From assembly GCF_049354825.1 (NCBI RefSeq), contig NZ_CP186480.1, positions 620,001 through 684,000 of the forward strand: a stretch of DNA of 64,000 bases, read 5' to 3'. Shown piece by piece: positions 36,325-45,458 of the stretch; position 1 is the stretch's first letter; the number at the start of each line of letters is the position of its first letter. Under the pieces are notes generated by a model. The model worked only from the letters and a program-made list of their open reading frames with translations. It was not told where the DNA came from and ran no database searches. Position numbers and translations under genes: made by a program. The DNA is from Novosphingobium sp049354825 (lineage in GTDB: Bacteria > Pseudomonadota > Alphaproteobacteria > Sphingomonadales > Sphingomonadaceae).

Positions 36325-38240
36325 TTGAGTGGCATGATCCGGCGGACGATGAATTCGGCTGCCTCGGCAGCCGTCATATCGACGGTGTTGACCGCGATCT
36401 CGGGGGCTTCGGGCGCCTCGTACGGACTGTCGATCCCGGTGAAATTCTTGAGCTCGCCGGATCGCGCCTTGCGGTAGAGGCCCTTGACATCGCGCTGCTC
36501 GGCCACGCCGAGCGGGGTGTCGACGAAGATCTCGATGAACTCGCCTTCGGGCAGCATGTCGCGCACCAGCTGCCGTTCGGCCCGGAACGGCGAGATGAAC
36601 GCGGTCAGCACGATCAGCCCTGCATCCGCCATCAGCTTGGCGACTTCGCCCACGCGGCGGATGTTCTCGATCCGGTCGGCGTCGGTGAAGCCCAGGTCCT
36701 TGTTGAGCCCGTGACGAACGTTGTCGCCGTCGAGCAGGAACGTATGCCGGTTCATCAGGTTGAGCAGCTTCTCGACCTCGTTGGCTATGGTCGACTTGCC
36801 CGCACCCGACAGCCCCGTGAACCACAGCACGCGCGGTTTCTGGTTCTTGAGGCGGGCATGCTCCTCGCGATCGATATCGGTAGGCTGCCAATGGACGTTC
36901 TGAGCGCGGCGAAGGCTGAAGTTGAGCATCCCCGCCGCGACCGTGGCGTTGGTCATCTTGTCGATGAGGATGAAACCGCCCAGCGTGCGATTGTCCGCGT
37001 AAGGCTCGAACACGATCGCACGGTCGCTCGATACCTCGGCAACGCCGATGGCATTGAGGTCCAGCGTCTTGGCGGCGACGTGTTCCATCGTGTTGACGTT
37101 GACCGCGTACTTGGGTTCGCGCACGACCGCGGAAACGGTTTGCGTGCCAAGCTTGAGCCAATAGGCGCGGCCGACCTGAAGCGGCGCTTCGTCGAGCCAG
37201 ACCAGCGTAGCTTCGAACTGGTCGGCGGATTGGGGCGGGGCGTCCGCCCGCGCAACGACGTCGCCGCGCGAACAATCGATCTCATCGGCAAAGGTCAGCG
37301 TTACCGATTGGCCTGCGACCGCCTGTTCAAGGTCGCCGTCGAGCGTGACGATGCGAGCCACGGTGCTGCTTTTTCCCGACGGCAGCACCCGTATCGCGTC
37401 GCCCGGGCGCACCCGTCCCGACGCAATCAGTCCGGCAAAGCCGCGGAAGTCGAGGTTGGGGCGATTGACCCACTGGACCGGCATACGGAACGGGCGCGCG
37501 GCGTCGCGCGCGGTGTCGAGGTCGACCGCCTCGAGATGTGCGATCAGGCTGGGGCCGTCGTACCACGGCGTGCGTTGGCTCGGCCCGGTGATGTTATCGC
37601 CCCTGAAGCCCGAGATCGGGATCGCGGTGAAGGCCGCGATGCCGATGCTGTCGGCAAAAGCTCGGTAATCGGCCACGATTGCATCGAAAGTGGCCTGGTC
37701 GTAGCCGACCAGGTCCATCTTGTTCACCGCCAGGACGATGTGGCGAATGCCCAGCAAGTGGGCTAGGTAGCTGTGGCGGCGCGTCTGCGTCAGCACGCCC
37801 TTGCGCGCGTCGACCAGGATCACGGCGAGGTCCGCGGTGCTGGCGCCGGTCACCATGTTGCGGGTGTACTGTTCGTGCCCCGGACAATCGGCGACGATGA
37901 ACTTGCGCTTTTCCGTGGAGAAGAAGCGGTAGGCGACGTCGATGGTGATGCCCTGTTCGCGCTCGGCGGCAAGCCCATCGACCAGCAGGGCGAAATCGAT
38001 GTCCTGACCCTGCGTGCCGACCCGCTTGCTGTCGGCGGCGAGCGCCTCGAGCTGGTCTTCGAAGATCATCTTGGAATCGTAGAGCAGCCGCCCGATCAGC
38101 GTCGACTTGCCGTCGTCCACGCTGCCGCAGGTGATGAAGCGCAGCAGCGTCTTGTGCTGGTGCGTTTCAAGGTAGGCGTCGATGTCCTCGGCGATCAGGG
38201 CGTCGCTGACGTAGACGGGCTCGCTGTCTTCGGCGCGCAT
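36321..38240 (-). CDS. cysNC: Bifunctional sulfate adenylyltransferase subunit 1 / adenylylsulfate kinase
   Basis: 639 residues. The N-terminal half is the CysN GTPase ('GSVDDGKSTLIGRLLYDSK' near 39-57, 'DCPGHEQYTRNM', 'VNKMDLVGY'). From about 465 on it is CysC, with P-loop 'GLSGAGKST', 'LLDGDNVRHGLNKDLGF' and 'FISPFRAER'. The fused enzyme drives APS formation with GTP and then phosphorylates APS to PAPS. Its ATG overlaps the cysD stop by one base. The APS/PAPS reductase is not in the window. Confidence 0.96.
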   Translation of the reverse strand: MRAEDSEPVYVSDALIAEDIDAYLETHQHKTLLRFITCGSVDDGKSTLIGRLLYDSKMIFEDQLEALAADSKRVGTQGQDIDFALLVDGLAAEREQGITIDVAYRFFSTEKRKFIVADCPGHEQYTRNMVTGASTADLAVILVDARKGVLTQTRRHSYLAHLLGIRHIVLAVNKMDLVGYDQATFDAIVADYRAFADSIGIAAFTAIPISGFRGDNITGPSQRTPWYDGPSLIAHLEAVDLDTARDAARPFRMPVQWVNRPNLDFRGFAGLIASGRVRPGDAIRVLPSGKSSTVARIVTLDGDLEQAVAGQSVTLTFADEIDCSRGDVVARADAPPQSADQFEATLVWLDEAPLQVGRAYWLKLGTQTVSAVVREPKYAVNVNTMEHVAAKTLDLNAIGVAEVSSDRAIVFEPYADNRTLGGFILIDKMTNATVAAGMLNFSLRRAQNVHWQPTDIDREEHARLKNQKPRVLWFTGLSGAGKSTIANEVEKLLNLMNRHTFLLDGDNVRHGLNKDLGFTDADRIENIRRVGEVAKLMADAGLIVLTAFISPFRAERQLVRDMLPEGEFIEIFVDTPLGVAEQRDVKGLYRKARSGELKNFTGIDSPYEAPEAPEIAVNTVDMTAAEAAEFIVRRIMPLK

Positions 38241-39145
38241 CAGAAGTACCCTTCCTGCTTCTTCTTTTCCATGCCGGCGCCGCCCGCGTCCTTGTCGATG
38301 GCACGGCCCTGGCGCTCCGACGTTGTCGTCAGCAGCGTTTCCTGGATCACTTCGCTCAGCGTCGCCGCCGTGCTTTCGACCGCGCCGGTCAGCGGATAGC
38401 AGCCGAGCGTGCGGAAACGGATCGAACGCTCGACCGGGACCTCGCCCGGCGCCAGGGGGAAGCGGTCGTCGTCGACCATCAGCAGCATGCCGTCCCGTTC
38501 GACAGTCGGGCGCGGGGCGCCGAAATAGAGCGGCACGATCGCGATGTCGTTGAGCTGGATGTATTGCCAGACGTCCAGTTCGGTCCAGTTACTGATCGGG
38601 AAGACGCGGATGCTCTCGCCCTTGGCCTTGCGGGCGTTGTAAATGTTCCACAGTTCGGGCCGCTGGTTCTTCGGGTCCCAGCCGTGGCGGGCGTTGCGGA
38701 ACGAGAATACGCGCTCCTTGGCGCGGCTCTTTTCCTCGTCGCGGCGCGCCCCGCCAAAGGCGACGTCAAAGCCGTACTTGTCGAGCGCCTGCTTCAGCCC
38801 CTCGGTCTTCCACATGTCGGTATGCAGCGCGCCGTGATCGAACGGGTTGATCCCCCGTTCCCTGGCCTCAGGGTTCTGATAGACCAGCAGTTCCATGCCG
38901 GCGTCGGCCGCGGCCTTGTCGCGCAGGTCGTACATGGCGCGAAACTTCCAGGTCGTGTCGACGTGAAGCAACGGGAAAGGCGGAGGCGCCGGGTAGAAGG
39001 CCTTCTTCGCCAGGTGCAGCATGACTGCGCTGTCCTTGCCGACCGAATAGAGCATGACCGGCCGCTCTGCCTCGGCCACGACCTCGCGAAGGATATGAAT
39101 GCTCTCGGCCTCGAGCCGGTCGAGATGGGTCAAGGTTCGCGTCAT
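38240..39145 (-). CDS. cysD: Sulfate adenylyltransferase subunit 2
   Basis: 301 residues. Starts 'MTRTLTHLDRLEAESIHILR', has the PP-loop 'LYSVGKDSAVML', 'HVDTTWKFRAMYDLRD', 'FGGARRDEEKSRAKERVFS' and the C-terminal 'GYF' typical of CysD. Forms ATP sulfurylase with CysN. The start at 39145 fits the family; the 29-codon extension upstream does not. A 183-base region upstream separates it from the divergent CoA lyase gene and should hold both promoters; no clear operator is seen there. Confidence 0.96.
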   Translation of the reverse strand: MTRTLTHLDRLEAESIHILREVVAEAERPVMLYSVGKDSAVMLHLAKKAFYPAPPPFPLLHVDTTWKFRAMYDLRDKAAADAGMELLVYQNPEARERGINPFDHGALHTDMWKTEGLKQALDKYGFDVAFGGARRDEEKSRAKERVFSFRNARHGWDPKNQRPELWNIYNARKAKGESIRVFPISNWTELDVWQYIQLNDIAIVPLYFGAPRPTVERDGMLLMVDDDRFPLAPGEVPVERSIRFRTLGCYPLTGAVESTAATLSEVIQETLLTTTSERQGRAIDKDAGGAGMEKKKQEGYF

Positions 39146-39328
39146 CGTTCGTTCCCGTGCGGCACCAGCGCGGCCCATCCGTCCAGCGCCAGACTTTCGG
39201 CGCTGGTATCGGGGATTGTCCGCTTGAGCCACATAGTTTCGCTACCGGTGCTACTACCTGCGTTGAAGCACTTTCCCTGCGGCGCTGGTGCAATTGCCCA
39301 AAAGCCGGATCGCGGCTAGCCAAAGGGC

Positions 39329-40222
39329 ATGGCTGATAAACACCTTGCGCCGCTGCGGATGCGCTCATGGCTGTTCGCACCGGGCGACAGCGAGAAGAAG
39401 ATGGAGAAGGCGGCCGGCGGCAACGCCGACGTCGTCCTCTTCGACCTTGAGGACGCTGTCGCGCCCGAAGGCAAGCCCGCCGCGCGCCGGCTCGTTCATG
39501 ACATGCTGGCGCGCCAGGGCGAGGGCCGGCGTCGCTTGTGGGTGCGGATCAACCCGCTCGACGGGCCGCACGCGCTGGCGGACCTGGCCGCCGTGATGCC
39601 GGCGCGGCCGGGCGGGATCATGCTGCCCAAAGTCTCGGGCCGCGCCGATGTCGAGACCGCCGACAACTACCTCTCCGCCTTCGAGGCCGCGCACGGGATC
39701 GAATCCGGGTCGACCAAGCTGATCGTCCTCATCACCGAGACCGCCGCCGCGATGTTTACCACCGGCGACTACAAGGATGCACCGCGCGTGATCGCGCTAA
39801 CATGGGGGGCCGAAGACCTTGCCGATTCGATCGGCGCCAGCAGCAACCGCGAGGTGGACGGTAGCTACGCGTTCACTTACGAACTCGCCCGCAGCCTCTG
39901 CCTGCTCGGCGCAGCGAGCGCGGGGGTAGCAGCGATCGAGACGATCCAGGCCGATTTTCGCGATTCCGCAGGGCTGAAGGCGCGAGCCGAGAAAGTCCGC
40001 CGCGATGGCTACCGCGGGATGCTGGCCATTCACCCGGCGCAGGTCGACATCATCAACGCGGCCTTTGAGCCCACCGCGGAAGAGATTGCCCAGGCGCGGG
40101 AAGTCGTCGACCTGTTCGCGGCAAGCCCGGGCGCGGGTACGATCGGCTTCGGAGGTGCCATGCTCGATCGGCCGCACTTGTCGCGCGCGCAGGCGCTGCT
40201 GGCATCGATCGGCAGCGAATGA
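39329..40222 (+). CDS. HpcH/HpaI aldolase-citrate lyase family CoA-ester lyase
   Basis: 297 residues. 'RSWLFAPGDSEKKMEKAA' and 'ADVVLFDLEDAVAPEGK' at the N-terminus, 'MLPKVSGRADVE', 'LITETAAAMF' and 'LTWGAEDLADSIGA' are the conserved blocks of the CitE-like/malyl-CoA-lyase family (Mg-binding Glu/Asp in the ED motif). It may cleave malyl-, citramalyl- or a related hydroxyacyl-CoA. Substrate cannot be assigned. It lies 64 bases upstream of a thiolase gene on the same strand, consistent with a small CoA-ester catabolic unit. Confidence 0.88.
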   Translation: MADKHLAPLRMRSWLFAPGDSEKKMEKAAGGNADVVLFDLEDAVAPEGKPAARRLVHDMLARQGEGRRRLWVRINPLDGPHALADLAAVMPARPGGIMLPKVSGRADVETADNYLSAFEAAHGIESGSTKLIVLITETAAAMFTTGDYKDAPRVIALTWGAEDLADSIGASSNREVDGSYAFTYELARSLCLLGAASAGVAAIETIQADFRDSAGLKARAEKVRRDGYRGMLAIHPAQVDIINAAFEPTAEEIAQAREVVDLFAASPGAGTIGFGGAMLDRPHLSRAQALLASIGSE

Positions 40223-40286
40223 CGGCATCTTGCAGCCGAGTGCGCGCGGGCCGGGCCGCGATGACGACAAATTCAGGAGGCAATTG

Positions 40287-41450
40287 ATGGGCGAAGCATA
40301 CATCGTGGAAGCGGTCCGCACCGCTGGTGGCCGGGCGCGCAAGGGCGGCCTCGTCTCGGTGCACCCCGCCGATCTTGGCGCCGCCGTCCTGAACGCGCTG
40401 GTGGATCGCAGCGGCATCGATGCGGCAGCGGTGGACGACGTGATCGTGGGCTGCGTCACGCAGGCGGGCGAACAGAGCTTTGCCTTCGGGCGCAACCTCG
40501 TCCTCGCCTCGCGCCTGCCTGACAGCGTGCCCGCGGTGACGATCGACCGGCAGTGCGGCTCCTCGCAGCAGGCTCTGCATTTCGCGGCGCAGGCGGTAAT
40601 GTCCGGCACGCAGGACATCGTCATCGCGGCGGGTGCGGAAAGCATGACGCGCGCGCCAATGGGATCCAACTTCACTCTGCATCGCGATGCCGGAATCGGT
40701 GTCGGGCCGTGGCCGGACAGCATCCGCAACCGCTACGGCGTGGCCGAGTTCAGCCAGTTTCACGGCGCCCAGGCAATCGCCGACAAGTACGGCCTGACGC
40801 GCGAGGCGATGGACGCCTTCGCGCTTGTCAGCCACCGCAAGGCCGCCGCGGCGATTGCTTCGGGCGCATTCCGGGACGAGATCGTGCCGGTCGAGACTGC
40901 CTCCGGCGTCTTCGATCAGGACGACGGCGTGCGGATGGATGCGTCGGCAGCAGGCCTGGCCGATTTGAAGCCGCTGGCGGAAGGCGGGACGATCACCGCG
41001 GGCAACGCCAGCCAGATGACCGACGGCGCTTCGGGCGTGCTCGTCGTCGGGGCGGCAGCGCTCAAGCGCTTCGGACTGACGCCGATCGCGCGTGTCGTCG
41101 CGCTGTCGGTGACCGCGGGCGACCCGGTCGTCATGCTGGAGGAACCCATTCCTGCCACGCGCAAGGTGCTTGAGCGCGCCGGCCTGTCACTTGCCGACAT
41201 CGACTTGTTCGAAGTGAACGAGGCGTTCGCTTCGGTGCCGATGGCCTGGCAGCAGGCGCTTCGCGCAGACCCTGAAAAACTGAACGTCAACGGCGGCGCG
41301 ATCGCGCTGGGCCATCCGCTCGGGGCCTCGGGCACCAAGCTGATGGCGACGCTCGTCCACGCCCTGCGCGCCCGCGGCGGCCGTTACGGCCTGCAGACGA
41401 TGTGCGAAGGCGGCGGCATCGCCAACGCGACCATCGTCGAGCGCCTGTAG
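40287..41450 (+). CDS. Acetyl-CoA C-acyltransferase (thiolase)
   Basis: 387 residues from an ATG with a perfect AGGAGG (40276-40281) upstream. Thiolase catalytic residues: Cys90 in 'IDRQCGSSQQA', His343 in 'ALGHPLGASGTK' and Cys373 in 'TMCEGGGIAN'. The family either condenses or cleaves acyl-CoA units; degradative thiolase II (3-ketoacyl-CoA) or acetoacetyl-CoA thiolase are both possible. The residues around Cys90 and the 'GAESMTRAPMG' block are typical. Confidence 0.94.
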   Translation: MGEAYIVEAVRTAGGRARKGGLVSVHPADLGAAVLNALVDRSGIDAAAVDDVIVGCVTQAGEQSFAFGRNLVLASRLPDSVPAVTIDRQCGSSQQALHFAAQAVMSGTQDIVIAAGAESMTRAPMGSNFTLHRDAGIGVGPWPDSIRNRYGVAEFSQFHGAQAIADKYGLTREAMDAFALVSHRKAAAAIASGAFRDEIVPVETASGVFDQDDGVRMDASAAGLADLKPLAEGGTITAGNASQMTDGASGVLVVGAAALKRFGLTPIARVVALSVTAGDPVVMLEEPIPATRKVLERAGLSLADIDLFEVNEAFASVPMAWQQALRADPEKLNVNGGAIALGHPLGASGTKLMATLVHALRARGGRYGLQTMCEGGGIANATIVERL

Positions 41451-41464
41451 GCGCTGCGCAGGGC

Positions 41465-41490
41465 CCGCCGACCCGGCAATGGTCCGGCGG
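41465..41490 (+). terminator. Possible terminator hairpin after the thiolase gene
   Basis: Stem of 41465-41473 with 41481-41490 (9 pairs, one bulged base), 7-base loop. It is 15 bases after the stop but no T-tract follows, so termination is only suggested. Confidence 0.35.
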
Positions 41491-41536
41491 CGCGGCCTTG
41501 CGGCCGGTGGAACTGGCGGATTTGCATGGAAAGAAG

Positions 41537-41612
<76 letters not shown>

Positions 41613-41710
41613 ACACCGTTTCGCGCTGGCGCTGGAAGCGCCGCCCCGAATCGGGAGCGCTCCCTATAACCGCATCGAACGATGAGGGAAGGGGGTTTCG
41701 CGGCCTTTTT

Positions 41711-42826
41711 TCAGGACAGTGGGCTGCGGCTGCGGGCGTTCCAGCGATCGATCGCCATCAGCGTGCCGATGCAGATCATGTTGGTCATGATCGCCGAGCC
41801 GCCGTGGCTCATGAACGGGAGCGGGATGCCTACGACCGGCGCCAACCCCATGACCATCATCAGGTTGATCATCATGTAGAAGAATATCGTCGCGGTCATG
41901 CCCGCGGCCATCAGGCTCGAAAAGCGGTCAGGCGCATTGCGGGCAACGTGCAGGCCCCAGCGCAGCACGATTGCGAACATGGCCAGCACGAACAGGCCGC
42001 CCATCAGGCCCCATTCCTCCGCCATCGTGGCAAAGACGAAATCGGTATGCGCCTCGGGCAGGTAGTCGAGGTGGCTCTGGCTGCCGTTGCCGAACCCCTT
42101 GCCGAACAGTCCGCCCGAACCGATCGCGATCTTCGACTGGGTAATGTGATAGCCGGTGCCCAGCGGATCGCTTTCGGGATCGAGGAACACCAGCACGCGG
42201 TTGCGCTGGTAATCGTGAAGCAACGTGAAGAACGCGATCGGCGCGGCGACGACGGCGGCGCTGCCCGCAGCGATGAACCACCACATCGGCAGCCCGGCCA
42301 GGAAGATGACGATGCCGGCACCGAAACAGATCGCCAGGCCGGTGCCGAGGTCAGGCTGAAGCATCACCAGAAGCGCCGGTACGCCCACCAGGGCGCCGGC
42401 CGGGATCAGCCCGCGCCACGACTGCGTCATCGCCGGCGGCAGCGCATCGTAGAAGCGCGCCAACACCAGCACGATACCCGGTTTCATCAGCTCCGAAGGC
42501 TGCAGGGTCATGAAACCCAGGTTGAGCCACCGCTGGCTGCCGCCGCCGACTTTGCCGAGGAGTTCGACCAGCACCAGCAGCACGACGATCCCGACGTAGA
42601 CCGGGTAGGCGGCAAACTTGAACAGGTCCTTCGGCATCCGGGCGATAATCACCGCCATCGCCAGGAAGACCGCGAAATGGATCATGTGGATCGTCGCCCA
42701 CGGGCTGAAGCTTCCGCCCGCAGCCGAGTAGAGCACCGCCGAGCCGAAGGTGTTGAGCGCAACCAGCGGCAGGATCACCCCCCACGGCTGGCGGGCGATC
42801 GGTTCGGGGACAAGCGCGCGGGCCAT
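41711..42826 (-). CDS. mrdB: Rod-shape-determining protein RodA (peptidoglycan glycosyltransferase)
   Basis: 371 residues, about ten helices, SEDS family: 'GGSQRWLNLGFMTLQPSELM', 'QPDLGTGLAICFGAGIV', 'YQRNRVLVFLDPESDPLGTG', 'HTDFVFATMAEEWGLMGGL' and 'PLPFMSHGGSAIMTNM'. RodA polymerises glycan strands for the elongasome with PBP2. The ATG at 42826 shares a base with the mrdA stop (TGATG); the TTG just before it is an alternative. Last gene of the mre operon. Confidence 0.95.
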   Translation of the reverse strand: MARALVPEPIARQPWGVILPLVALNTFGSAVLYSAAGGSFSPWATIHMIHFAVFLAMAVIIARMPKDLFKFAAYPVYVGIVVLLVLVELLGKVGGGSQRWLNLGFMTLQPSELMKPGIVLVLARFYDALPPAMTQSWRGLIPAGALVGVPALLVMLQPDLGTGLAICFGAGIVIFLAGLPMWWFIAAGSAAVVAAPIAFFTLLHDYQRNRVLVFLDPESDPLGTGYHITQSKIAIGSGGLFGKGFGNGSQSHLDYLPEAHTDFVFATMAEEWGLMGGLFVLAMFAIVLRWGLHVARNAPDRFSSLMAAGMTATIFFYMMINLMMVMGLAPVVGIPLPFMSHGGSAIMTNMICIGTLMAIDRWNARSRSPLS

Positions 42827-44925
42827 CAAGGCTGGGCCGGGGGCGTGGGTGTGGCGGTTGGTGCCGGCGTCGCCGGGCCGGCCGAGGGTGTCGGCACCGG
42901 CGCGCCGACGGCGGCAGCCTCGCCGCGTTCCGCCGTGGAATTGAGATCGTTGGTCTCGATCGGCGCTTCGCTATTGGTTGCCTTCGTCATCGCCGCGTTG
43001 ACCGTGGCGTCGTTGCCGACCTTGGGCGCGGAGGTGCCGTAAGCGCGCGAGAACGCGGCGTACTTGGCGGCCATGCGTTCGCTCGGCGTGCCGCCCCAGG
43101 TCTTTTCCATCTCCAGCAGGGTCGCGTAGGCCTGCTTGGGATCAAAGAGGTAGGTCATCACGTCGCGCGCGATCGGTGCGGCCGCGCGCGCGCCGAAGGT
43201 CCCATGCTCGACGATGACGGACATCGCGTACTTGGGCTTGTCGACCGGGGCGTAGCAGATGAACAGCGAATGGTCGCGGCTCTTCCAGTCGCCCACCGCG
43301 CCGCGGCTGGTCAGCGCGCGGACCTGCGCGGTGCCGGTCTTGCCGGCCATCTGGATGCCGGGAACCTGAAGCTTGCTGCCAACGCCGGTGCCCGATCCGT
43401 TGACGACGCGGAACATCCCTTCGTGCGTGACGGCAAGCTGTTCGGGCGTGAACGGCAAATCGGGCCCGGGCGGGCGGTTGGCGCCGAACATGATCTGGGG
43501 CGTGAGGTTCTTGCCGCTGGCGATTCGCGCGGTCATCACCGCCAGCTGCAGGGGAGAGACCGAGACGTAGCCCTGGCCGATCGAGGCATTGAGCGAATCC
43601 GCCGCGCTCCATTCCTGTTTGTAGCGCCGCATCTTCCACTCGGGATCGGGGATCGTGCCGTAACGCTGGTTGGTGCCGGGCAGATCGAACTCCTGCCCCA
43701 GCCCCAGCAACTTGGCGACCGGGGCGATCGTTTCATAGCCGACGCGGTGCGCCATCGACCAGAAATAGGTGTTGCAGCTGTGCTCGATCGCGCCGCGCAT
43801 ATCTACCGAACCGTGAACGGCGTCGCAGCGGAAGAACCGGCTGCCAAGGCGGTAACCGCCGGGGCAACTGACCCGCTCGGACGGTGAAATACCGTGCAAC
43901 TGCAGCGCCAGCGTGGCCATCGGTTTCATCGTCGAACCAGGCGGGTAGAGACCGCGTACCGTCTTGTTGAGGAGCGGGATGTGATCGTCCTCGTTGAGCA
44001 TCTTCCACTCGATACGGCCGATCCCGTCGGCGAACGAGTTGGGATCGAAGCTGGGCATCGATGTCATCGCCAGGATCTCGCCCGTATCGCAGTCGATCAC
44101 GGTGACGGCAGCAGATTCCAGGCCGATGCGCCGCGCCGCATAGTCCTGCAACGGGGCGTCGATGGTGAGCTTGATCGGAGCGCCGGGCACGTCTTCGCGC
44201 ATGTCGAGGTCGCGCACGATGCGCCCACCTGCGGTCACTTCGGCACGGCGGGCGCCGGGAACGCCGCGCAGTTCCTTGTCGAAGGCCTTTTCCATGCCGT
44301 CCTTGCCGATGCGAAAGCCGGGCAGGATCAGCAGCGGGTTCTTCTCACGCTCGTACTCGTCGGCAGAGGCCGGGCCGACATAGCCGACCAGGTGGCCGAC
44401 CGCCGGACCGGTGGGATAGAAGCGTGAAAACCCGCGCTGCGCGACCACGCCCTTCAACTCGGGCAGGCGGACGCTGACGGCCGCGTACTCTTCCTCGCTG
44501 AGCTTGGCCTTGACCTCTACCGGCGCGAACCCGTGGGCCTTGTCGACCTTGTCCTTCAGGTCCTGCTGCTGGACGGGAGTGAGCGCGAGCAGGGTCGCCA
44601 GTCGGCCGATCGTATCGTCCACGTCGCCGACCCGCTCGGGAATCATGTCGACCCGGAAGTCGGCGCGGTTCGACGCCAGCGGCGCGCCGTGCCGGTCAAG
44701 CACCCAGCCGCGCCGCGGCGGGATCAGCGTCAGGTTGACGCGGTTCGATTCCGACAGCGTCTTGTACTTCTCGTTCTCCGCCAGGCCGATCCAGCCCATC
44801 CGCACCGCCAGCAGCGTCGCCACCGAACCCTGCAGCCCGGCGAGCAGGACGGTGCGCCGCTCGAAACTGTTCCGCAGCGTCCCCGAACTGGTCAGCTTGG
44901 GCTGGCGGGCGCGGCGCCGCTTCAC
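42826..44925 (-). CDS. mrdA: Penicillin-binding protein 2 (transpeptidase)
   Basis: 699 residues from GTG at 44925, which overlaps the mreD stop (GTGA). One N-terminal membrane helix, a dimerisation domain ('RRGWVLDRHGAPLASNRADF'), and the transpeptidase domain with active-site Ser331-x-x-Lys334 in 'PPGSTMKP', 'EHSCNTYFW' and Lys529 in 'GKTGTAQ'. It crosslinks side-wall peptidoglycan with RodA. The last ~45 residues are a Pro/Thr/Ala-rich tail, likely disordered, not part of the core. The open frame upstream runs through mreD and is not part of the protein. Confidence 0.95.
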   Translation of the reverse strand: MKRRRARQPKLTSSGTLRNSFERRTVLLAGLQGSVATLLAVRMGWIGLAENEKYKTLSESNRVNLTLIPPRRGWVLDRHGAPLASNRADFRVDMIPERVGDVDDTIGRLATLLALTPVQQQDLKDKVDKAHGFAPVEVKAKLSEEEYAAVSVRLPELKGVVAQRGFSRFYPTGPAVGHLVGYVGPASADEYEREKNPLLILPGFRIGKDGMEKAFDKELRGVPGARRAEVTAGGRIVRDLDMREDVPGAPIKLTIDAPLQDYAARRIGLESAAVTVIDCDTGEILAMTSMPSFDPNSFADGIGRIEWKMLNEDDHIPLLNKTVRGLYPPGSTMKPMATLALQLHGISPSERVSCPGGYRLGSRFFRCDAVHGSVDMRGAIEHSCNTYFWSMAHRVGYETIAPVAKLLGLGQEFDLPGTNQRYGTIPDPEWKMRRYKQEWSAADSLNASIGQGYVSVSPLQLAVMTARIASGKNLTPQIMFGANRPPGPDLPFTPEQLAVTHEGMFRVVNGSGTGVGSKLQVPGIQMAGKTGTAQVRALTSRGAVGDWKSRDHSLFICYAPVDKPKYAMSVIVEHGTFGARAAAPIARDVMTYLFDPKQAYATLLEMEKTWGGTPSERMAAKYAAFSRAYGTSAPKVGNDATVNAAMTKATNSEAPIETNDLNSTAERGEAAAVGAPVPTPSAGPATPAPTATPTPPAQP

Positions 44926-45458
44926 AGCGCCTTGATCCGCAGCAGGCGCCAGCGGTCGACCACCGCGACAGCGCGGCCAACGAGGGGAAACAGCAGCGCC
45001 GCGATCACCGCCTGCGGCGCGATCAAGGCCAGCGCCGAGGGCGCAGTCCCGGCAATCAGCGCCGCCAGCACGAGGTACAACGCGATCAGTATCGCCGCGC
45101 CCGCCCAGTCCTGCACGAAACCGCGCCACGGAAACCGCGCTTCGGCAAAATCGACGGCGATCATCGCCAAGCCCCACAGCAGCACCGCGCTGCCAAGCGG
45201 CTGGCCGCTGTACAGGTCGTCGACCAAGCCCAACGGCAGCCCTGCCCAGACCGGGAACAGTCCCGGCCGGTACTGGGCCCACGCGACGAGCGTCATGAAG
45301 CCAAGCGGCGGCAGCAGCGGCGCCTCGGTAAACAGCGGCCACAGCGGCAACGTGCTGGCCACAATCACCATGATCCAGGGCATGGTCAGCGCGACCACGG
45401 GCGAGGGCGCACGATTGATCGAGCGGCGGTTCGCCCCGAGGCCTAGCGGTGCGCGCAT
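44922..45458 (-). CDS. mreD: Rod-shape-determining protein MreD
   Basis: 178 residues, about five helices ('PWIMVIVASTLPLWPLF', 'YRPGLFPVWAGLPLGLVDDL'). The central 'LPLGLVDDLYSGQPLGSAVL' is the conserved MreD core. Membrane partner of MreC in the elongasome. Start: an ATG at 45458 and a GTG three bases earlier (45461, overlapping the mreC stop as GTGA) are both possible. Confidence 0.9.
   Translation of the reverse strand: MRAPLGLGANRRSINRAPSPVVALTMPWIMVIVASTLPLWPLFTEAPLLPPLGFMTLVAWAQYRPGLFPVWAGLPLGLVDDLYSGQPLGSAVLLWGLAMIAVDFAEARFPWRGFVQDWAGAAILIALYLVLAALIAGTAPSALALIAPQAVIAALLFPLVGRAVAVVDRWRLLRIKAL

Noticed and set aside
35572..37275. 567-residue frame extending CysQ upstream
   Set aside because: The upstream part lies in the wrong frame of cysNC; CysQ homology begins at the ATGA overlap.
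41637..41661. Imperfect inverted repeat between mrdB and tRNA-Lys
   Set aside because: Mismatched arms, no T-tract; too weak to call a terminator.
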